Source: Saprospiraceae bacterium
Lineage (GTDB): Bacteria > Bacteroidota > Bacteroidia > Chitinophagales > Saprospiraceae
Direction of reading: 5' to 3'
Assembly: GCA_013002475.1 (NCBI GenBank)
Contig: JABDJM010000383.1
Location: 1 to 7,855, forward strand
Length of the DNA: 7,855 nucleotides
A model generated the notes under the pieces. It saw only the letters and a program-made list of their open reading frames with translations, made no database searches and was not told the origin of the DNA. Shown piece by piece: positions 1-5,218 of the stretch (within the stretch, counting starts at the first letter, position 1; each line of letters starts with the position of its first letter). A program made the translations under genes and the position numbers.

Positions 1-60
1 AGGCATGGTTGAGGGCCATGTGTCCTTATGGGCGTGCGGGTTCGAGTCCCGCTCTGGGCA
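1..60 (+). tRNA. tRNA-Leu(GAG), 5' end cut by the window edge
   Basis: This is the 3' part of a leucine tRNA gene. The anticodon stem is CATGG (4-8) with CCATG (16-20), enclosing the 7-base loop TTGAGGG (9-15). The anticodon is GAG at 11-13, which reads CUC/CUU leucine codons. A long class II variable arm (21-35) contains the small stem GTCC/GGGC, as expected for leucine. The T arm is GCGGG (36-40), TTCGAGT (41-47) and CCCGC (48-52). The 3' acceptor strand is TCTGGGC (53-59), followed by discriminator A60. The next bases are CAA, so CCA is not encoded and must be added after transcription. The D arm and the 5' acceptor strand lie outside the window. Confidence 0.93.
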
Positions 61-69
61 CAAAGCCCC
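51..69 (+). repeat. direct repeat, copy 1 (tRNA-Leu 3' end plus terminator arm)
   Basis: The 19 bases GCTCTGGGCACAAAGCCCC are identical to 203-221, with starts 152 bp apart. This copy covers the last T-stem bases, the whole 3' acceptor strand, the discriminator and the first arm of the tRNA terminator. Duplication of a tRNA 3' end is the usual form of attachment sites made by integrating elements. The copies are too close together to bracket an intact element. Confidence 0.85.
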
Positions 70-86
70 AATATAATGGGGTTTTT
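63..86 (+). terminator. intrinsic terminator of the tRNA-Leu transcript
   Basis: The stem CCCCA (66-70) pairs with TGGGG (77-81) around the loop ATATAA and is followed by five Ts (82-86). A-T and G-T pairs from 63-65 can extend the base into the T tract. It begins 3-6 bases after the tRNA discriminator base, the position expected for a tRNA terminator. The first arm is part of the 19-bp repeat found again at 203-221. Confidence 0.8.
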
Positions 87-196
87 GATTTACGGTGGGA
101 CGAGAAGTTTATCCCGGCAAAGAGTGAAGCGATTTCGTCGGGAAGTCCCGCCTGTCCCGATCTAGTTATTCTTAGTGCCAGCGGTAGAATTTCTCC
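87..196. other. structured non-coding spacer between the two repeats
   Basis: No gene is supported here. The spacer is rich in short complementary blocks: GGGAC (97-101), TCCCG (112-116), CGGGA (139-143), TCCCG (146-150) and TCCCG (155-159). CGGGA at 139-143 can fold either with 112-116 as a long hairpin or with 146-150 as a tight one. GGGAC at 97-101 can also pair with GTCCC at 145-149. One frame is open from position 9 across the spacer to 308, but it runs out of the tRNA and through both terminators, so I do not call it a gene. It is probably a degraded or minimal dispersed repeat associated with tRNA ends; that identity is inference. Confidence 0.45.
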
Positions 197-202
197 ATCG
201 GG

Positions 203-221
203 GCTCTGGGCACAAAGCCCC
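203..221 (+). repeat. direct repeat, copy 2 (duplicate of tRNA-Leu 3' end)
   Basis: This is an exact copy of 51-69, but no T arm or other tRNA body precedes it (upstream is ATTTCTCCATCGG). It is therefore a displaced tRNA tail and not a second tRNA gene. It runs straight into a terminator hairpin, as copy 1 does, but the sequence after the shared arm differs between the two copies. Confidence 0.85.
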
Positions 222-242
222 GATCAATCGGGGCTTTTTTTT
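216..242 (+). terminator. strong intrinsic terminator upstream of the channel gene
   Basis: The stem AGCCCCGA (216-223) pairs perfectly with TCGGGGCT (228-235) around a TCAA tetraloop, and a run of eight Ts covers 235-242. It lies 55 bp before the ATG of the potassium channel gene. Transcription reading in from the tRNA side should therefore stop here, and the downstream genes need a promoter between about 243 and 297, or readthrough. The first arm can also pair with the upstream copy of the second arm at 197-205, giving an alternative fold. Confidence 0.85.
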
Positions 243-297
243 ATTCTGGAACACAGTCAAAAGATCTCAATGGCTAAATTTAAGGACAACATTCCAA

Positions 298-1347
298 ATG
301 AATTTTAGAAGCACATCATTTTTAAAGGAAGCTTTCTTATCCAACCTAAGTATACAGCTTGCCTTTTTACTCTTTTTCAGTTCGCTACTGATCGGGACTT
401 TTGGGTATATGCTGGTAGAAGGCTACGATTTACTGGAGTCCTTTTACATGACTGTTATTACCCTATCGACCGTCGGCTACGGTGAAGTAAGGCCACTGTC
501 AGATCTAGGAAGAGTGTTCACCGCTTTTTATATACTATTGAATGTGGGGATATTCACTTATTCCATATCCGTATTTTACTCTTATGTACTAAAGGGTGAG
601 TTTTTAACTATTATGAATATTAAGCAAATGGAAAAACAAATATCCCGCTTAGAAGGGCACACCATTATTTGCGGTTTTGGACGCCACGGACAGGAAATGG
701 CGGAGCATTTTGAAAGACACAAGACCCAATACGTTATTGTTGACAGATCAGAAGAACAGTTAATAGCCAAAAGGACTGAATTCCATAAAAACTTGCTTTA
801 TGTGGTAGGGGATGCTACTGAAGATGAAGTTTTGGAGAAAGCGAATATCAGGGCTGCCGCTCACCTTATAGCTGCATTACCAGATGATACCGAAAACCTA
901 TATATAGTTTTATCTGCTCGTCAACTTTGCCCATCTCTTGATATCGTCAGTCGTTATGGCAACCCAAGATCCGAGAAGAAGCTTCGCCTGGCCGGAGCCA
1001 ATAAGGTGCTTATGCCTGAGCAGATTGGTGGATTCTATATGGCTACTTTAATTAGTAAACCAGGAGCCATTGATTTTCTTTCCTATGTTTCCAGTGATGA
1101 ATTATCAGATATTGGGCTGGAGGAGTATGCGTATGAAGACATGAAGGAAGAAGTACGAACTAAGAGTTTGGCAGATATGAATTATGCAACACGTTCAGGT
1201 GCTCATGTGGTGGTTTATCATAACCCGGATGGAACCTTTGAGATAAATCCTCCTGGGGATACCAGGATCCGGGAAAAAGGTAGCATAGTGGCACTCGGAA
1301 ATAAAGCACAATTGGAAGCCTTTAAGGAAATCGTTTCAAATAATTAG
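298..1347 (+). CDS. two-TM potassium channel with RCK (TrkA-type) domain
   Basis: This inner-membrane protein of 349 residues should form a tetrameric K+-selective pore gated by a cytoplasmic RCK ring. TM1 is at about residues 17-40. The pore helix and selectivity filter follow, with the canonical TVGYG at 58-62, and TM2 is at about 70-98. An RCK_N Rossmann domain starts at 121, with the glycine motif GFGRHG (126-131) and an acidic residue closing strand 2 (YVIVDR), consistent with a nucleotide ligand. A TrkA_C-like domain fills about 255-349. From memory of MthK, the glutamates of its Ca2+ site (around E210/E212) align with arginine and glycine here, so calcium gating in that form is unlikely. 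I chose ATG 298, which has AAGGA 11 nt upstream. The longer GTG start at 175 would read through a terminator hairpin and a tRNA-derived repeat. It is the first gene of a tight plus-strand run. Confidence 0.92.
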   Translation: MNFRSTSFLKEAFLSNLSIQLAFLLFFSSLLIGTFGYMLVEGYDLLESFYMTVITLSTVGYGEVRPLSDLGRVFTAFYILLNVGIFTYSISVFYSYVLKGEFLTIMNIKQMEKQISRLEGHTIICGFGRHGQEMAEHFERHKTQYVIVDRSEEQLIAKRTEFHKNLLYVVGDATEDEVLEKANIRAAAHLIAALPDDTENLYIVLSARQLCPSLDIVSRYGNPRSEKKLRLAGANKVLMPEQIGGFYMATLISKPGAIDFLSYVSSDELSDIGLEEYAYEDMKEEVRTKSLADMNYATRSGAHVVVYHNPDGTFEINPPGDTRIREKGSIVALGNKAQLEAFKEIVSNN

Positions 1348-1360
1348 GCGTTTAACAACC

Positions 1361-2407
1361 ATGCCTATTCTTAATTCAAATAAGCGGGTATCAATATTAG
1401 CTGTTCTGCTAATCTTTTCTCTGCCTGGACTTTGGAGCCAGGAGAAGCCTAATTTCATGCCAGAGGATATTGAGTCCAATTATATGGAATTGGAATGCCT
1501 TTGTAAACCAGGGGTCATTAACAAATCTAGGAGCCGGGGGATTGATATTCATTATATCCAGATTCTAGGAGACAGCTTTGAGGAAGAAAAGCCCTATTAC
1601 TTTTCTGATGATCCAAGTTCACTGAAAAGAACTCAAGCATTAACACTTAAGATCAAGGCTCCGCTGATCAACAAAGAGGGAATGAAGTTTTTGCTTGGCG
1701 CTTTTTACAGTTCCGAGAATTTCACCTTCGATGAAATAAGGCAGGATTTCCAAAATCCTTTTCAACATATTGATGGTATTCGTCTAAAGCATTCTGGAAT
1801 TGAAGCGCTTTTCACCAAATCCCTAAACGACCGACATTACACCAATTTCCGGATCAGATATATGGCCAACGGAGATTACAAGGGGGTATTGGACTTTTCC
1901 GATAAGTACCGAATCCTGAATGCTTCAGGAGTTTTTGCTTTTAAAAAGAATGACAACATGGAGTGGGGGATCGGAATCAATTATGCAAAAAGCTTCCGCC
2001 GTACTTTGCTTGTTCCATTTATTATTTACAATAAAACCTTCAATGAAAGGTGGGGGTTGGAGGCGGTTCTTCCAACGATGGTTGTCGGGCGGTATAACTT
2101 TTCACCCAGATCAATATTGTTGTTTGGTATTCAGTACAATTCGAGGAGTTATTCGATTGATGTGCCCGAGACTTTTGGGCCAGTGAATTATGCTATGAAC
2201 CATTCTGAATTGAGACTGGGTGTAGGGGTGGAGAAGCATATTCAAGATTGGCTTTGGATAAATTTAGCCGGTGGCTTTCAGGAAAATTTCTCTACTGATT
2301 TTGAAGCGCTTGATGCATCTGATTTTTCCTTTAAGGTAGAGCCCAAAAGCAGTCCCTTCATTAAGCTGGGCATTTTTCTCTCCCCACCAGATTCATTTTT
2401 TAAATAG
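1361..2407 (+). CDS. secreted outer-membrane beta-barrel protein, DUF6268-like
   Basis: This predicted outer-membrane protein has 348 residues. An N-terminal signal peptide has basic residues K8-R9, a hydrophobic core at about 11-23, and a likely cut near LWSQ (24-27). After a short polar stretch with two close cysteines (CLCKPG), the rest alternates hydrophobic and polar residues in many short segments with aromatic girdles, such as RYNFSPRSILLFGIQYNSR and the terminal FIKLGIFL, as expected of a beta-barrel. The composition and the NFSPRSILLFGIQYNSRS-type strand pair resemble the Bacteroidota DUF6268 family; that assignment is from memory and tentative. No ligand or function can be read. The start is 13 nt after the channel stop, so co-transcription is likely. 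It ends in PDSFFK, close to a C-terminal aromatic barrel signal. Confidence 0.8.
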   Translation: MPILNSNKRVSILAVLLIFSLPGLWSQEKPNFMPEDIESNYMELECLCKPGVINKSRSRGIDIHYIQILGDSFEEEKPYYFSDDPSSLKRTQALTLKIKAPLINKEGMKFLLGAFYSSENFTFDEIRQDFQNPFQHIDGIRLKHSGIEALFTKSLNDRHYTNFRIRYMANGDYKGVLDFSDKYRILNASGVFAFKKNDNMEWGIGINYAKSFRRTLLVPFIIYNKTFNERWGLEAVLPTMVVGRYNFSPRSILLFGIQYNSRSYSIDVPETFGPVNYAMNHSELRLGVGVEKHIQDWLWINLAGGFQENFSTDFEALDASDFSFKVEPKSSPFIKLGIFLSPPDSFFK

Positions 2408-2413
2408 TTCTTC

Positions 2414-2974
2414 TTGGCTTCAGATTTTACCAAAGCAAAAAAGTTTATCTGCGATAAGTTGGAAGAAAGCCACTCAAAGCGAATGGCATTATTGATCGAT
2501 CATTATATCGGGAATAATCCTGAAAGGGTCAAAGCCTTGGTAGAGATCATTTGCCAGGATGATGGTATTCTGCATCAACGGGGATCATATAATATCTGGG
2601 TGATGAGGAAGGGAAAAGCCAACTTGCTTATTCCACACCTGGATCAGCTACTTGATAAATTGGAAGGCCCTTCTCATGATGCCTTTGGCAGGGGTCTGCT
2701 GGGGACGATCGCCAATATGACCATCCCTGAAGAAGCTATGGGCCGAATTGCCGATTACTGCATTTCCGCTCTAGAGAACCCCAAGGAAGCCATTGCCATT
2801 CGGGCAAACTCCATGTCTGTCCTGACCAATATTTGCAGACAGGAACCTGAATTAGTCCCTGAAATGGAACTATTGATCAGCTCATTTATGGAGCATGGAA
2901 CTGCGGGTTATCAGGCCAGGGGTCGACGAGTTTTAAAAGAGCTTAACCGAATTCGAAAAAAGCACTCCTTGTGA
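2414..2974 (+). CDS. small all-helical HEAT-like protein, function unknown
   Basis: The product is a cytoplasmic protein of 186 residues with no signal peptide or membrane segment. It appears to be a stack of amphipathic helices at about 5-18, 36-48, 71-83, 88-101, 105-121, 124-141, 146-160 and 165-183, resembling HEAT/ARM repeats. Conserved-looking blocks are HQRGSYNIWV (54-63), RGLLGTIANM (93-102) and RANSMSVLTNI (130-140). Such scaffolds usually bind proteins, and I see no catalytic motif. The only start that keeps the first helix is TTG at 2414, 6 nt after the preceding stop. No ATG or GTG lies between that in-frame stop and ATG 2483, which would remove 23 residues. No clear ribosome binding site is seen, so coupling to the upstream gene is plausible. 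The tail is strongly basic (RRVLKELNRIRKKH), which could contact nucleic acid; that is inference. Confidence 0.75.
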   Translation: MASDFTKAKKFICDKLEESHSKRMALLIDHYIGNNPERVKALVEIICQDDGILHQRGSYNIWVMRKGKANLLIPHLDQLLDKLEGPSHDAFGRGLLGTIANMTIPEEAMGRIADYCISALENPKEAIAIRANSMSVLTNICRQEPELVPEMELLISSFMEHGTAGYQARGRRVLKELNRIRKKHSL

Positions 2975-3024
2975 AGGTGGCTTACACCTGAATTCACTTA
3001 AATTGTGAAAAATCACCAGAAACA
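2975..3024 (+). other. short intergenic gap with two weak inverted repeats
   Basis: AGGTG (2975-2979) pairs with CACCT (2985-2989), and a second repeat has TTCAC and GTGAA arms around TTAAATT further on. Neither is followed by a T tract, so I see no terminator. The gap could carry a promoter, but no convincing Bacteroidota -33/-7 pair is visible. Confidence 0.3.
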
Positions 3025-4062
3025 ATGATCAGATATAATGAGATCCGAATGAACGAGCTTGTCGTTCACAGGGTAGGAAATAAGAATCGGGCAGAAAAGA
3101 ATTTCCTGGCAGCCGGGGTGTACAACTTGAATACAGAGGTTCGTGCCGCTCTTCTTTCTTTTTTTCTAAAAGGGCTCAAAAAATCCGAACTCCAGTATAG
3201 GTTTGAAATGGACGAGCGTACGGGGAGCAATCTGCTACGGGATAGCGCGGCAAAGATTTTTATTGACCGCGAAAGTCTTTATGATGAATCCGTCCATATT
3301 CTGAATCACCTGTACGATCAATCCTCTCATCCGAATATCAAGTCCGGTGAGTTGTTCGTTGTGCATTTTCAAGACCTGCTTATCGACGATGAATTGGTTG
3401 AAGGAGTGGGGATTTTCAAATGTGAGCGGAAAATGGAATTCTTGAAAATTTCATCAAAGGGAGATTTTCTGAATCTACAATTGGAGAATGGTATGAATCT
3501 GGGAAGGCTGGATAAAGGATGTCTTATCCTTAATGCGATGCAGGGAGATAATTACCGTGTCATTAGTATTGATAATAATAACTACGATACAGAATATTGG
3601 ATGAGATCCTTTTTAGGGGTTGAACCTGTCCGTGATGAATTCTTTGCTACCAAATCCTATATGGAGATGTGTAATGATTTTTCAGAGCAGGTTGTGGCAA
3701 AGCGTTCCGGTAAGGGAGACCAAATGAAATTCCTTTCTGATTCCCTGGATTACCTTTCTGAAAAGGACACATTTGATTATGAAGAGTTCAAAAACTCTAT
3801 TTTGGCAGAAGAACCTCTGAAGAGAAATTTCAAAGACTTTCAGCAGCACTATGATTTTCCTGAAACCTATCAATTTGAAATTTCTCAGCCGGCAGTGACT
3901 AAGAATAGAAAGCACCTTAGCAATATGATCAAGCTGGACACAGGATTTCAGATCAAACTCGATCATGATTCCGGGGCTAGCCAAAGCTATTTGGAAAAGG
4001 GTTTCGATTCCAATAAGGGCTTGCACTATTATAAAGTCTATTTCAATGAGGAGTTCTCTTAG
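3025..4062 (+). CDS. nucleoid-associated protein, NdpA/YejK family
   Basis: This soluble protein of 345 residues matches the family of 37-kDa bacterial nucleoid-associated proteins, whose E. coli member YejK/NdpA has a similar length. Recognisable family blocks are LVVHRVGNKN (12-21), HLYDQSSHPNIKSGEL (95-110) followed by a strand FVVHF, the VGIFKCE strand (128-134), LDKGCLILN (162-170), YWMRSFLGVEPVRD (191-204), and a C-terminal KVYFNEE ending. The family associates with DNA in the nucleoid; its exact biochemical role is poorly defined, and nothing here narrows it. ATG 3025 opens the frame, and ATG 3049 (residue 9) is an alternative that still keeps the first conserved block. The gene follows the HEAT-like gene after 50 nt that hold only weak hairpins and no T tract, so it may belong to the same transcript. 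Confidence 0.88.
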   Translation: MIRYNEIRMNELVVHRVGNKNRAEKNFLAAGVYNLNTEVRAALLSFFLKGLKKSELQYRFEMDERTGSNLLRDSAAKIFIDRESLYDESVHILNHLYDQSSHPNIKSGELFVVHFQDLLIDDELVEGVGIFKCERKMEFLKISSKGDFLNLQLENGMNLGRLDKGCLILNAMQGDNYRVISIDNNNYDTEYWMRSFLGVEPVRDEFFATKSYMEMCNDFSEQVVAKRSGKGDQMKFLSDSLDYLSEKDTFDYEEFKNSILAEEPLKRNFKDFQQHYDFPETYQFEISQPAVTKNRKHLSNMIKLDTGFQIKLDHDSGASQSYLEKGFDSNKGLHYYKVYFNEEFS

Positions 4063-4101
4063 GACAGCATTTGGTAAGGCTTTCTCGTTTGAAAGTTTGT
4101 A

Positions 4102-5217
4102 ATGATGATATCCATGAAGTCTATTGTTTCTATAATTCTATTCCTGATAACTGTCTCCGGAAACGGATTGGCCCAACAGGATTCGGTATATTCCATTGTT
4201 GAAGTAAGGCCATTCCTAAGATCTTGTATGAGGGCAGAGACGGACCTTGAAAGAGAACAGTGTTCGAATCAAAGGCTGCTAACTTCTATCTATAAATCAA
4301 TTGTTTATCCTGATTCAGCGCTGGCAAATCAAACAGAGGGGACAGTGGTTGCTCAGTTTGTGGTTAACAATAGCGGTTTCGTCCAGGATCCCAGAATTAT
4401 CAGAGATATTGGTGATGGCTGTGGAGATGCAGTATTATTAGTGCTGAATAAGTTAGGGGAAATTGGCCCGGTATGGCGACCAGCTCTAATGGATAGCATC
4501 CCGGTTAACTTTCTGTTCACAGTGCCCATTAAGTTTAATATTCCTCCACCGCCGCCCCCGCCCTTACCTTATCAGGTAATCGGATCAGATACAGTTTACC
4601 ACGCTTTTGATACACCACCAATATTTGGAGAGTCCATCCAGGACCTTGAATATTTTCTTTCTGAAAATCTAAAAGCCCCGGCTTCCTACAGAGATTCTTG
4701 CTTTTGTGGTCCCATGGTAGCCCAAGTGCTAATTGGGAAAAACGGGGTGATCCGGATCTCAGAAGTTTTTGATTATGCGGGATTGGGATTTGACTATCAG
4801 TTTCAGCTGATCCAGTTATTGAATTCGACCACCGGAAAATGGAAGCCTGCCACCTTTGAAGGAAACGGCGTTAACTCTGTGTATGCAATTAGAGCTGAGT
4901 TTTCACCAAAAGCTAGTTCTTGTGATAAGGTAGCTATAGATTATGCTGGAGCTAATGAAAAGGCTCGTCAGGGAGAATTGCTATTTGCTGAGGGAAAAAC
5001 AGATGAGGCAATTGAGTTGTGGAGTTCTGCCATCCAGATGTTTCCCGAGAACGCCGAATATCGATTGCTCCGTGGGCAGGCCTTGATGGAGTCAGGAAAT
5101 TTCGATTCCACTGTCTGCGAAGATCTTGAGATCGCCAGGCAAAAGGTGGCCATTTCGGCCCTGCTTGAAGGATCTTACAATTTGATCTGTGGAAGCAGAC
5201 CAGCACAGGAGGAGTAA
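4102..5217 (+). CDS. secreted protein with two TonB_C-like domains and a TPR tail
   Basis: This is a 371-residue periplasmic protein. Residues 1-25 form a signal peptide (hydrophobic 7-20, likely cut at GLAQ). A TonB C-terminal-like domain spans about 58-145, with family features YKSIVYPDSALANQTEGTV, AQFVVNNSGFVQD, GDGCGDA and VWRPALMDSIPV. Seven prolines (148-154) follow. A second, more divergent copy covers about 170-268 (LIGKNGVIRISEV, GKWKPATFEGNGV). A TPR-like helical hairpin lies at about 284-335 (GKTDEAIELWSSAIQMFPENAEY). A real TonB energy transducer has an uncleaved membrane anchor and a long proline-rich periplasmic arm before a single terminal domain. Neither is seen, so this is probably not an energising TonB. 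Eight cysteines after the signal, including C200 and C202, suggest disulfides. ATG codons at 4105 and 4114 are alternative starts; GAAAG at 4091-4095 fits 4102 or 4105. It converges on a TonB-dependent-receptor-like gene. Confidence 0.82.
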   Translation: MMISMKSIVSIILFLITVSGNGLAQQDSVYSIVEVRPFLRSCMRAETDLEREQCSNQRLLTSIYKSIVYPDSALANQTEGTVVAQFVVNNSGFVQDPRIIRDIGDGCGDAVLLVLNKLGEIGPVWRPALMDSIPVNFLFTVPIKFNIPPPPPPPLPYQVIGSDTVYHAFDTPPIFGESIQDLEYFLSENLKAPASYRDSCFCGPMVAQVLIGKNGVIRISEVFDYAGLGFDYQFQLIQLLNSTTGKWKPATFEGNGVNSVYAIRAEFSPKASSCDKVAIDYAGANEKARQGELLFAEGKTDEAIELWSSAIQMFPENAEYRLLRGQALMESGNFDSTVCEDLEIARQKVAISALLEGSYNLICGSRPAQEE

Positions 5218-5218
5218 A

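Noticed and set aside
275..282. TAAATTTA as a Bacteroidota -7 box for the channel operon
   Set aside because: It is one mismatch from TAnnTTTG, but no TTTG lies 19-21 bp upstream, and it would leave almost no leader before ATG 298.
175..297. GTG-initiated N-terminal extension of the potassium channel, 41 residues longer
   Set aside because: It would translate the displaced tRNA tail and a perfect terminator hairpin with eight Ts. ATG 298 has a purine-rich site upstream and gives a normal two-TM N-terminus.
9..308. Open frame of 99 codons running from inside tRNA-Leu across the spacer
   Set aside because: It starts in the tRNA anticodon region, crosses two terminators and resembles translated tRNA and repeat sequence. 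There is no independent coding evidence.
270..308. Twelve-residue leader peptide overlapping the channel start by 11 nt
   Set aside because: It is too short to judge, with no clear ribosome binding site and no run of regulatory codons. The overlap could be chance.
2975..2989. AGGTG/CACCT hairpin as a terminator after the HEAT-like gene
   Set aside because: The stem is only 5 bp and has no following T run.
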